A stretch of 64,000 bases of DNA, from positions 124,001 through 188,000 of the forward strand of contig RCAB01000040.1 of NCBI GenBank assembly GCA_003640385.1. Direction: 5' to 3'. Source of the DNA: Setaria digitata. Taxonomy: Eukaryota; Nematoda; Chromadorea; Rhabditida; Setariidae. Under the pieces are notes generated by a model. The model worked only from the letters and a program-made list of their open reading frames with translations, did not search any database and was not told the DNA's origin. The position numbers and the translations under genes are program-made. Position 1 is the stretch's first letter. Each line of letters begins with the position of its first letter. Below are positions 1 through 12,784 of the stretch, piece by piece.

Positions 1-367
1 ACCACATTTGATTTTACATAAATAATAGCTTATCTTATTTATATATCATTTGCAATAATTTTTGCTAACACTTCTTTTAAGGCTTAGCGTTCAGCGTACA
101 AGTTAACATACCTGAACTATATTTGCACCCTTGAAATACCTGTATATGAATAATCCTAATATAGGACGAGATGCATTTTATGCACTTTATTTTATGCTAA
201 TGTAAATGGAAACGTAATCTACATGAAATTCTCGCATCCTTATCTTTCGAAAGCATCTAATACTACATGTTATTTAGGTAAATTAATCTACTTTTTAGGA
301 TGATTTATAATTATTGCTTTATTTCTTTGATATCTGAATTTCACTACAAATTTTAATGAAATTTTAG
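1..367 (+). other. Intron of the calcium-channel gene (window start)
   Basis: AT-rich sequence ahead of the first recognisable channel exon, which begins after an ATTTTAG acceptor ending at 367. The exon encoding domain I S1-S3 must lie further upstream or outside the window. I find no coding segment here. Confidence 0.6.
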
Positions 368-3300
368 GTGTGCAGAATATCTATTACAAGAATATTTGGG
401 TAATATAAATTTAACCGCCATACGAACAGTTCGTGTACTCCGACCGTTACGTGCTGTCAATAGGATACCATCAATGAGAATTCTTGGTTTGTAACAGTAA
501 TTTGTGTAAAATATTCAGATGCATGTCTTAAAATCGAAAGAGAAAGAGGAAAACTAAGGCTGGAACAGGTGATGATTTTTAATCAAATTAAACTATTTCA
601 GTTAATCTATTATTGGATACATTACCGATGCTTGGTAATGTCTTGTTGTTATGTTTCTTTGTCTTTTTCATATTTGGTATTATTGGTGTTCAGTTATGGG
701 CCGGGCTGCTCAGGTAATTTTTCTACTTTTTTCTTGAATGTTCGGTGATATTTTAAAAAACCAATAAACGTTTGCTTATTTAGACAAAATCTTATGAGGA
801 TCTAGATTTTTACGATAGAAATAAGAATCAGCCATGAACTGAATCTTTGTCCAATTAGTTAATTATTATTTGTGCGGAATCTCTGGTAAAGTGTTAATAG
901 AAGTCCAAAACAAGAATATGACTGAAAAAAAAAAAAAAAAAAAAAAAAAAGAGAGATTGTATATTTCAGAAATCGGTGTGTAATTAGCTTGCCGAAAATA
1001 AATGCTGATATTGATGTCTCAGATATATCACTTACACGGTAAGATGAATTATGCTTCCTCGAAAGATTTTCCAGAGCTTAGATTTTGTAAATAGAGTTAG
1101 TAGAGATTGTTTAATCATCCGTTGAAAACTAGCTCCTGACAGATCCGAGATACTGTCACACACGATTTCGTTTTCATAATTATTAAACTTTTAATTGATT
1201 TATTCCTTCATTTAATAGATATCGTCATTTCTGCAGATTGCTTGAAACTCTTTGATAAGTGTGCTATCATATTTCACGACATTTTAACAAATGTCCGGCC
1301 GGATTCTGTAAATAATCATTTCAGATATTATGTACCAGAAGACACCTCCCTAGAGTATATTTGTAGTCAAGCGGATTCATCAGGTCTTCATACATGCAAT
1401 AATCTACCTCCTTACGTATACAATGGAGTTAAGTAAGCTTTCAGATGCCAATTTCAGTTAATCGAACAATTAATTTTGGTTTGGATATCTGAAAAGATCG
1501 ACACAATCTCTACAATTAGTTGCTATTTAAGCTCAGATTAGTCAAACTATTAACTTCAACCCATCTGATATAAAAATATAAAAAATAGAAAAGGCATAGT
1601 AAATAATAGTTGCTTAATACTAAAATAAATTCCTTGACATAAAATTTCACTTCAAATGTTTACATGTAAGGAAATGAAAAAAAAAACTTTCAAATATTTT
1701 TCAAAACAATATATTTCAAGTATATAATAAAATTAAGCATAATATTTAATAGTTCAATTCAATCATTTTTTATAAATCATATTTTTATAAACACATTTCT
1801 TTCTTAAATAATTTATTTTTCAGATGTAATTTGACAATACTTGAATGGGCGAACGTAAAAAACGATACAACAGCTTGTATAAATTGGAATGCCTACTACA
1901 ATGAATGTAAAGTTATGCACCGTAATCCATTTCAAGGGTCGATATCCTTCGATAACATTGGCTTCGCATGGATTGCCATTTTTCTGGTCTAATCACCTCT
2001 TGAGAATTTTTTTTTTCTTTGTCTCCCAATTTCTTCTATGAAATTTGTAATGTGATATGAAAAAATTTAGGAAAAAAGCAAGGGAAGGAAATGAAAATGA
2101 TTAATTATGTTCCGCTTTCGTTCCATAAATGATTTAAAATAAAGCAGACATAGCCATATCAATTTATTTTGTTGTTTGACTTTCTGGAATCGTTCCAGTT
2201 ATCAACAAATCATTTTAATATTTTTTATGCAGGTAATAAGCTTGGAAGGATGGACAGATATAATGTACTATGTGCAAGATGCGCATTCATTCTGGAATTG
2301 GATATATTTTGTATTGCTAATTATTGTAAGTTTCCTGAATGTAGACGAGTATTGTAATTTGTTTATTTATTTATTTATTTTTTTTTCTACACACAGACAG
2401 CAATTTTCAAATATAAATGGTGGATTTTAAAATTATGAGACAATTACTTGTTTGAATTTTAATTTCCTGCGTTTATTTCAATGAAATCTCAATAACTGAA
2501 TTAAAAATTCATGTGAATTAGTTATGCAAATTAACCTAAATCTTGGTTTAATGTAGTGATAAACTACAGGTAGGAGCATTTTTCATGATCAATTTATGTT
2601 TGGTTGTTATTGCTACACAATTTGCTGAAACGAAGAGACGTGAAACAGAACGAATGATTGAAGAAAGGAAAAGATTGCGATCTTCGGGATCTCTTAGTTG
2701 GTTTAATCGTTTATAATTTCTTTACAATAACATTATAAAGCAGATTAATATTTCTTTCTAATATTCCATGCTATGATACACATTTTTATGGATTCGAAAT
2801 TTCTATTTCAGGCAGTGATCAAGCACATTCGTCAAGAGATGGTGAGCAAGGTGACAGTATCTATGCAGCAATAATCAAATCCATAGGACATTACTCTCGG
2901 CGATTGAAAAGAAGGTTCCTCAAGGTACCTAACTTACATTTAGGTAAATTAGGCTTATGCTTAAACTGTTTATTCTCAAAACAAACTTTTAGGGTATCAT
3001 AAATGGTTCAGAAGCATTGGTTTGACCTAGAAAATTGCTATTCTCTTTATATTATAGAAAGTTTCGTTCTAGCGGTGGAAACTTTGGGTAGAACGTTTTG
3101 CGAACAGACGAAAATTTTTCAAAGGTCTTTCAAATAATAAGCATCCGAAAGCTGCTAATTCTGACGAGCCAAAGGCAAAAGATTCCATGGTAGCCAATGC
3201 TGCTACAGGTAAATAACCAAGTTGAGATTGACTAAGGAAATTAAAACTTTTTTTGAGATCCTTGTATATATATAATATATGTACCTGCTTAATCATTACT

Positions 3301-6300
3301 TGACAAGTTTTAAGATCAGTTTAATTACTAGGGGAAAACAGTAATGACTAATTAAAAAAAAAAAAATGAAAAACAGCAGTGATGGGTGAAGAACAAGCCA
3401 GTGAATTGAAATTTTAGCAGTAACAGGAAAAATTATATGCTATTTTACGAAACTTATAGATGACAAATTATTACCGCTGGAAAGTACACATGAGGAGGAA
3501 CATAAGGCACACGGCAGTATTAAGAATTTGAGATGGAATGGAAGTATGAATGGTACATTTATCATTTTCATTTATTGCTATAGTTTTCATAAATTATTGC
3601 ATAAATTTGAATTTATAAAAGAGATTCCTTTTTTAAGATTTTCATATTTTATGCAATTTTTCTGTGTATCTACATTACGAAGCAATTTATTTCTAATATA
3701 AAGTACAGATTGTGCATCAAACAGCCTAGAAAGTGACGTAGAGATAGGTTCCGCGAATGACACTCGGCTTAACACCCCGAAAAGATCTGCTCGGGTAGGA
3801 GATCTATCGAGTGGTGAGGAAAGCGATGTGGAGCTTTCCGATCAAATATCCGCTACAGGAAGTGAACTTGGGTATGATGATTTTGGCGATGTTGGTACTG
3901 GCGACGGTTACCGCCACGATTCCTGCGTTAAGGTGGTAAGCTATCAGTGGTGTTAGTAACTATAATCTCATTTCATCTTGCAGGAAATTCAACCAATAAA
4001 AAAGAAAGAATCAGCTAATTTTGGGAATTAAATTAGAATTTGAGATATAGAAATGAAAGTTTTATCTATTGTCACCAGTTGCAACTGTTGTAATTCTCAT
4101 TAATTTTGAATTTCCTTCTGTATTATTTCGCATTTGTTATATTATACCTTCCCTATTGTCACATTTACACGTTTAAGGAAGTTCCAACTAAGAAAAATTT
4201 CGCAATGTTTGGTCGATTCCGTGAAAAACTTCGAGCATTTGTAGTTTGTAATCATTTCAAACGTGGTATCTTATTCGCTATTCTGATCAATACTCTCAGC
4301 ATGGGAGTCGAGTATCATCAACAGGTGTATCTTCTTAACTGTAATAAATTAGCTGAAAATTCACGAACCACAATTGTTATTTCATGAAATGATATTACTA
4401 GTCCTTGACTTTTAAATAATCACTATTAAATTTGTTTTTAGCCAGAACTGCTCACAACAGTCTTAGAAATCAGCAATTATTTCTTCACTGGTTTATTTGC
4501 ATTGGAGATGTTGCTCAAAATAGGTGCAGATGGGTTATTTGGATATCTCTCCGATGGTTTCAACCTTTTTGATGGCGGAATTGTCGCACTTAGGTAAATA
4601 AAGTATTTCAATGACAAAATAATTGATTTCGTTGATACTCTTAAATATTCTTGAAGCTAAAGGTAGATTTAATAAAACTAAGGAAATTTATTTCGTAAAG
4701 AGCTCATGCTCATAGACCTTAAAATCCAGTAAATTCTCTCTCTAATTTTCCAAAAAATTAAATACCAACAAGAGTTGGAATACCTCATCCAGTTTTTGTA
4801 ATGCAGAAAAATCAATTACTACTATTATTATAGTGTGCTGGAATTGTTTCAAGAAGGAAAAGGAGGTTTATCAGTACTTCGAACATTTCGGTTACTTCGA
4901 ATTTTAAAATTGGTCCGATTTATGCCTGCTTTGCGGTATCAGCTAGTTGTTATGTTACGTACAATGGATAATGTGACGGTGTTCTTTGGATTACTCGTTC
5001 TCTTCATCTTTATTTTCAGGTATGTACGAAATCGAAGTTCATAATGTATTTTCTTTTTCTTTGTAAGTTCAGAATACAGATCAGGCTGGACAAGTGTGAG
5101 GTTTTTGTGCACAGTTAAATCTATTTCAGTTTTCAAATACTGTGAACTATGGTATTGCCATAAATTTTATTTAATGTGAACTAATTTGAGCAGATGTATT
5201 AGCTATTTTAGATTTAATTTCTAAAATTAGTTGGCTCTTGGTTTGAATAGTTTTCATCTCATTCTGTTTTAGTATCCTTGGAATGAACTTGTTTGGTTGT
5301 AAGTTTTGCAAAAATCCTGTCAACGCAATGGATCAGACAAAGAAATGTGAAAGGAAAAATTTTGATTCACTTTTGTGGGCCCTGGTCACTGTTTTCCAGG
5401 CATGCGATGCATTTATATTTTCGATTTTAAACGAAATTTTAAATTTAATGGTCTACCTTGGGGAAAAAAAGAAAAAACTTTTATTAAGAACTATTCAATA
5501 TGATTGTCGAATTGAAATGACATGCTAGTTTTGCTAATGTAGTAGTTTGCAAAGTTGAAGTTTAGAAACAATTAGAAATCAAAATCTAAATATGTAATGG
5601 TGTATATTCGCTTTTCACCAAGATTACACTTCTCATCTTTTTTTTTTTTTTTCTAAGATTTTAACGCAAGAAGATTGGAATGTGGTTTTGTTTAACGGTA
5701 TGGCTCGTACAACACCTTGGGCTGCCTTATACTTTGTTGCTTTGATGACATTTGGTAACTATGTGCTGTTTAATTTGCTTGTTGCCATCCTGGTTGAAGG
5801 TTTCCAAGAAAGTAAAGAAGAAGAAAAACGACAGTTGGTAAGATTCTGTACATTTTTTCAATTTGAATTCTTGCTAAAGAAAAGACATATTTAATAAAGA
5901 ACTTGAAAACAAATAATTTTTAGAGATTCCAGTAATGAGCTAGAAATGTAAGTGACAAAAAAATTAGATTGTGAATTACTGATATTCCATTTTCAGTAAT
6001 TATTTGGTACATTACAGGAAGAAGAAGCGATGAAAAAGGCAACTGTTGAAGAAGAAGAAAGGAAACGAGAACTGGAATTGCTCTTAGCGAAAGCTTCTTC
6101 ATCCACTTACCTTAATCAAAGAGTATAATTAACTATTTAAATTTTAATTGTAGTAATTAGAAAATGAAAATAAAATGTGTCTGAAAATTTGATTGACTCA
6201 TGGATGAATTTTTTATTCTATCCTATTATCGTTTAGAATCTTCCCGCTTATTACACTTACAACCGTAGACCGAGCAATTTCCGTGCATTTCAAGATGCAT

Positions 6301-9300
6301 ACCAAATGCGGTACAGTATGCCAACCAGTCCAGTTGTAAGTTCTTTTTTCAAAGTCAAAATTTTACCATTTGAATATTTGGTTAAACTGTTCACCTGAAA
6401 AATAAGCCTAAGCCTTAATAAGTTACAGTCTAGAAGTTACTTTTTCTTCTGTTCAAAAATTTTACAAAATTTTGTCAAGTTTCATTTCAGGGTGAGGAAG
6501 GTGATAAATCACTGCAATCGGGGCGACGGCCCTTTCTTGCACGACGAACCGGTAGCCTTAATCGACATCATCCATTGGCAAATATTAACACCAGTCATAA
6601 TTTCAAGTGAGTCTTTTCCGCCTTTTCAACTCTAATTCTAGTCAAGCTGAATGCATAATAACATCTCCAATGACTCAATTTTTTCTATAACTTGTCTTTT
6701 TTTTTTTTTTTTTTTTAAATTTGGATTTCTAATCTTTGATAAATTATTTATCTTGGTGAACTAGAAGTTAATGCGATATTGTTATAGCCATTGAAATTTC
6801 AAGATGACATTTGTTTATCTTATTGTCAAAGGTCAATCTTTGGAATAGATTAAACGCATAATTGTTAACCTTTTGCAATTTTCATTCAAAAGAATCTGTT
6901 TTAACACACAAAAAAAAATTATTTTTTTAAGATTAGATCGACATACTTCGCTTATATTGCCTCAAATGGTTCCGTGTCTTGATCTTTACTCAAGTAGAGA
7001 AGTTCGGCAACGTATGAACAGTTGGTGTGGAATGCAAACAAGGCTCAATCCGCTTCGTTCCATTGATGGCCGTCAGGCCCTTATTGAAGCCTATACGCGT
7101 GATAAATTAATTGAGGTTATTTTTGATATCGCTGATTAAGTGCTCAAGGAGAAAGTAAGCAAATTCTAATTTAAGCTGAAAATTGTATAAATTTCAAAGT
7201 TAATGGTTTTTCCGCACAAAAAAAAAAAAGAACCATTTGAGATAGAGAAGATAGTGGAACAGCTATGAGGAAATTTTTTTTTTTTTTCCAATTATAAGAT
7301 AAATTCTTTTCTAAAATTTTTATTTTCAAATTGAGAAACAAATAAGATGAAAAGAAAATAATCACTTAATTGCGATTTTTTTTTCCTTTTGGATAAAAAT
7401 TTTCATGTAAATTCAATATGCTCTAAATATTTTTTATGGTTTGAAAATTGAAAAATGATAAGTTTGAAAAATTGATATAAATTAAATAGTTCTCTATTTT
7501 GATTGAAAAAAAAAAAAAACATAAAGTAGCGTGCGGCAACCAAAAAAATTCGTTATGAAAATTTACATCATGTTTTTGTTCAGCATAATTTTTTTTCATA
7601 TATTTCGAACTCTTTTTTTTTTCGGCCCATCAATGAGGTCATAACTTTGATTAGAAGAATTTAGAGACATATAAAGGCATAAGAATGTGTTGTGATGAAA
7701 TAAAGTCTGTTTTACAAAAAAAAAGAAGTTTTTCTTAAATCCAAAGAGTATAACAGAAATATTCGTTTTTAAGGCTAATGAAGAATTACAAATAGCAATT
7801 GAAGAGGAAGAGCGACGCAAGAGAGAGCGACAAAATACAAAATTAATGCGATTATTTAGAAAAACTTGTTTTTACAAGCGTGCCGACTATTCGCTTTATA
7901 TCTTTAGTTCAAAAAATCGAATTCGAATCAAGTAAGTTTGATTGCTTCAACGAAGAACGAAACTATAGAGATATAATTTGTTAGCGATTTTAGCTGAACT
8001 ATGATTTTAAAACTTAAGTGTTGGCACAAAACAGATTAGCAGTGACGAATTTTCAAATATATTGTCCGAAGAAGGCAAAACACATGCGCATGGCGCAAAT
8101 ATCACGCTTACGATGTACAACATAGAACGATATCCCAACAATGACTGGTTTTTTTTTTTTAGGTGCCTTCAACTAACGCAGAAAAAATGGTTTGATTACA
8201 CAATTTTGATATTCATCGGTATTAATTGTATTACATTAGCCATGGAACGGCCATCAATCCCTCCAAAATCTTTGGAACGGCAATTTCTCACATTGACTGG
8301 ATATATTTTCACTATCATTTTCACCATTGAAATGAGCATGAAGGTTGGTGTAATTTCAAAGTTTTAAATTACATAATTTCAAATGAATTGGATGAAATAA
8401 AGACAGCAATTTCAATCATGTTTAGTCATTAATTAGTAATTTAGGTTGTTGCAAATGGATGTTTGCTTGGAAAAGATGCTTATTTTAAAGACGGTTGGAA
8501 TATTTTAGATGGTGCATTGGTCATTATAAGCCTTGTAAATGTTGTTTTTGAATTGTTTGTCCATATAGGTAAATTTCATTAATTCTTATGCCAAGGCGAA
8601 TTATTCTTAATTATTCAGTTTATTTTTGGTAAGATCTCGAATTTTATATTTGATTGGTTTTTTTTCATTGTTGTTCTTTAGATTCACCAAAAATATTTGG
8701 TGTTATACGTGTATTACGTCTGCTAAGAGCACTGCGGCCGTTGCGTGTTATTAACCGAGCTCCCGGCGTGAAACTCGTGGTTATGACGTTGATAAGCAGT
8801 TTGAAACCCATTGGAAATATTGTTTTGATTTGTTGCACCTTTTTCATTATATTCGGTATTCTGGGCGTTCAGTTGTTCAAGGTAAGATTTATTTAATCAG
8901 GTGTATTTACTTAACCGACAGATTAGTTAGCAAACAAACAAACAAGTAAGATGATTGGAGTAAGAAATAAAGAAGTGTCAATCATTGAACCAATCAAATA
9001 GCCAGTTAGTTGCAGGGCATGATGTTTCATTGTGTTGGACCGAGTATAAGTAATGTTACAACAAAGGCAGATTGTTTAATGGATCCACGGAATAGATGGG
9101 TTAATCATCGTTATAATTTTGATAATCTTGGCCAGGTATGCTAACATCGTAGCTAGAACATTCAAATTATCTCTGACAATTTGAATTTATCACAATTTAA
9201 ACTGTGTTTAACTTTTCTAGGCACTGATGTCACTGTTTGTGTTATCAAGTAAGGATGGGTGGGTTGCTATTATGTACCAAGGTATCGATGCAACAGGTGT

Positions 9301-10057
9301 AGATTTACAGGTAATTTACATAAGTTGTTGGTTTTATCATTTATTTTAGAATTGGATATGTGGATTAAGATATATAAACAAATATATTTTAGCCTATCGA
9401 AAATTACAATGAGTGGCGAATGATTTATTTCATTTCCTTCTTATTACTTGTTGGATTTTTTGTACTGAATATGTTTGTCGGTGTCGTTGTGGAAAATTTT
9501 CACAAATGCAAAGAAGCACTGGAAGCTGAAATGAAAGAACAGGCGCGACAAAAGCGCCTAGAACGAAAATTGAAACGGCAACAATATGAAAGTGAATATG
9601 GACAGAAGAAAAAAAGGAGTACTTGATTACTACTCTTTTGCTTTATTTAAATTTAATTAAAAAAAAAAAGATTAAATAAAAACATAATTTTAGTGTAATG
9701 ATACTAAAGTAAAATTAGTTTTAATTTTATGATACTAATGTAGAAAATGTCGAAATTTATTGGAATATGGGTTTTTCGTCCAATTTTTTGTGCTACTCTT
9801 GGCATCTGAGGCTAACATTTGTTGTTGTTTTGAGGAGAGAAAACTCAACCATATTGGCATGACTATGGTCCAACAAGACTGTTTTTGAACAATATCGTGA
9901 CATCGAAATACTTCGACCTAGCTATTGCTGCTGTTATTGGTAAGTTTGAAGGAAGGAACAGAACAATTTGGAAATTAAATTTCTCATAGCATCTTTTATT
10001 CTACTATTTTTGCCACTAAAATCTTCAATAAAACCAGAATCAGATATCCTTTCTTTG

Positions 10058-10089
<32 letters not shown>

Positions 10090-12784
10090 TGAAGATGTAT
10101 CTTATTCCTTATTCTGACATGCTAACCGGAATTTCCGAGATCTCTCCTCTCAATTGGGTAATCCACCACTATTCCAGGAGTGAATGTCATCTCGATGGCT
10201 ATGGAATTCTATATGATGCCAACAGGATTGAAATATGTTCTAAAAACGCTGAATTATTTTTTTACAGCTGTTTTCACTCTTGAATCTGCAATCAAACTTA
10301 TAGCACTGGGAGTTCGTCGTTTTTTTAGGGAACGGTAAGAGCTGTACATGTTTTTTTTCTTTTTTTTTTTTTTACAGAAGAAAAAAAGCAAATTTAAATT
10401 GAAGTACTTGTGCTTTAACTTGATTTTGCAAAAAATTAAGGAAGAAAACATTTAAGAAATCAAAGGAAAAAAAAAATTGATTTCGTTCATTTTTGAAAAT
10501 GAGTCGGAGATGACTAAAGTCAAGCAAGCTCAGAACAGACTGTAAAGAGTAGGGCTCGCTGTAGCATTTATATTATCCATCTCTCAGTGTAATAATCATC
10601 ATGTATTTTAATGCAGTTGGTCATTTTTAAATTATAGGTGGAATCAGTTGGATATTTCCATAGTGGTACTATCTATTGCTGGTATCATATTCGAGGAATT
10701 TGAAGCTTTAGAATTGCCTATTAATCCAACAATCATCCGAGTAATGCGAGTACTTCGAATTGCACGAGGTAATATGGATTAAAAATGCTTCTTCTGAATA
10801 CTCTTTCAAAGTGTTATGTCCTTATTGTTTATTTCGTCTATTTGTTTCTTTCAGAGCAATAATCTTGCTTCGAAAAAATACTTTGACTAAAACATGAATT
10901 TAAATTGTGTGGTATTAGTAAAATTTATAAAAAAGCGATTTCAATTTCCGGAATGTTTTTTGGCATTTTATATGATTCACCCGTTTTGCATATTTTAGTG
11001 CTGAAATTACTGAAAATGGCCAAGGGCATACGATCACTTTTGGATACAGTTGGCGAAGCATTACCGCAAGTTGGAAATCTCGGATCCCTTTTCTTCCTTC
11101 TATTTTTCATCTTCGCCGCTCTCGGTGTTGAGTTATTTGGTAAACTTGGTAAGTAGGCTAGAATAGGCAACTTCTCACAATACTTTACAGTATTGTCGTT
11201 TTTCCTTTCTTTCTTTTTTTTTTTTTTTTTTTTTTTTTTGAAGATAATGGTGAAAATATTAGCATAAAGCTATACTATAACTCTATTTTATCTTTCCTAT
11301 TTTAAAAAGAAAAGGAAAAGATTATTTTTCATGTCATCATACATGCTACCAAAAAATCCGATTAATTTTGTAATTACAAAACATACTTTATTTTTTTTTC
11401 GCTAATTATTTAATAAAAGAAACATTTTTTTAATACACTTTTAGAATGCTCAGATGAACATCCGTGTGATGGACTTGGTGAACATGCACATTTCAAAAAT
11501 TTTGGTATGGCATTTCTTACACTGTTTCGTATAGCGACTGGTGATAATTGGAATGGAATTATGAAGGTATCAAAATGTATCAGACGCTAGCAATGCTTAA
11601 TTATATTTAAAGAAAAAAGTCCAAGTAAAAATTAGCTACTATTTAGTAATGGATTTCATTTAAATTCATTACTTTTCACTCGTTTAACTGATGCATTATT
11701 CTAAAGTTAGACTTTAACTGATGCATTATTCCAAAGATAAACTTAACATTTTGATATAAATATTTTTGTTTTCAGGATGCATTACGAGATGATTGCGACC
11801 CGTCAGATCGTTGTGAATCGAATTGTTGCGTTGATCCAATACTAGCGCCATGTTTTTTCATCATATTTGTCTTGATCTCGCAGTTCGTCCTAGTGAATGT
11901 TGTTGTGGCTGTTTTGATGAAGCATTTGGAAGAAAGTAATAAAAGAGAAGAAGCTTCGGATGGTTTGTATATCAGTTTCTATCCATATAAACTGGATATA
12001 TATGTCATTTTGATGCCATATTCCAGAATATAAACTGAATTTTATATATACATATACTGTTATGATGATAAATGAACGGAGAGCAGTTGAAAGCAGTAAT
12101 TTATTTCATACATATAAATCGTTTAATTCATATTCTGGAATTGGAATGGAAGGGTCTAATATATATAAAATTAAATTAAGGATAAAAGACATTTTTATTA
12201 CTTTTTGCTACAAAGAGAAAAAATTTGAATTTTTTGGTTAATTTAAACTGTCACTTTAAAACTGCACTTTTCTGATCTGATAATACAGTGAATTGAAAGC
12301 CGTAATTTCAGGCCACGGAATCGGTGGAACAGATACTGAGGCAAATAGGACTGATACAGATGTTGAGGAAAATGCGGATTTATCACAGAAAGATTTGGTT
12401 CATTTTTATTTTTTAGAAATTTTGAATCAATTGGGAATGAAAATAGAATAGAGAGAAATTTCGGAAGTTTGATTGAGGAAATGAAGAAAAAATTTGCATA
12501 ATAAATGCATTCTTTCAATTGAAAATGTTTAAGTGAATAAACATGCATTAGAAAGTCTTCAAGTAAAAAATAGTGAGGTATGTAATGAAATAATTTAAGG
12601 AAAAATTTATACTATTATGATATGCTCATTCTTTTATCACTATGAATTCAACAATTTGCAGGACAATACTGGTGGTGACACAAAGAATGAAAAGGATTGC
12701 TTATTAGTTCATAAAAGATATTCGGAAACACCCTTACTCAAACATAACGAACACCATAATGGGCATTCGCCCATGCTGAGATGA
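368..12784 (+). CDS. cca-1: T-type (Cav3) voltage-gated calcium channel alpha-1 subunit, 5'-truncated by window
   Basis: Pore-forming subunit of a low-voltage-activated calcium channel in the plasma membrane. About 1,600 residues in 35 exons are visible. Domain I S4 (369-486) reads [20 protein letters not shown] and S5 (602-713) ends GVQLWAGLL. The selectivity-filter residues are SLEGW (exon 2233-2325), TQEDW (5658-5837), SKDGW (9221-9310) and TGDNW (11445-11566). This is the EEDD ring that marks T-type channels, against EEEE in L/N/P types. S4 arginine ladders are at 4834-5019 (II), 8682-8881 (III) and 10638-10768 (IV). The I-II linker (2570-2924) matches the charged helix that acts as a gating brake in Cav3. 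The protein ends in an acidic/polar tail (11776-11962, 12312-12397, 12662-12784, TGA stop). The exon 20/21 join (about 7115 to 7774) is uncertain: the only phase-compatible donor is a weak GTTATT. The identity is secure; single splice ends are not. Confidence 0.95.
11683..11742. repeat. Tandem duplication, two copies of a 30-bp unit
   Basis: Positions 11683-11712 and 11713-11742 are about 90% identical head-to-tail copies. They lie in the channel intron between the domain IV filter exon and the exon that follows. Confidence 0.8.

Noticed and set aside
12022..12145. ATTCCAGAATAT / ATATTCTGGAAT inverted pair
   Set aside because: Only about 12 bp and palindromic by composition; not distinguishable from chance.
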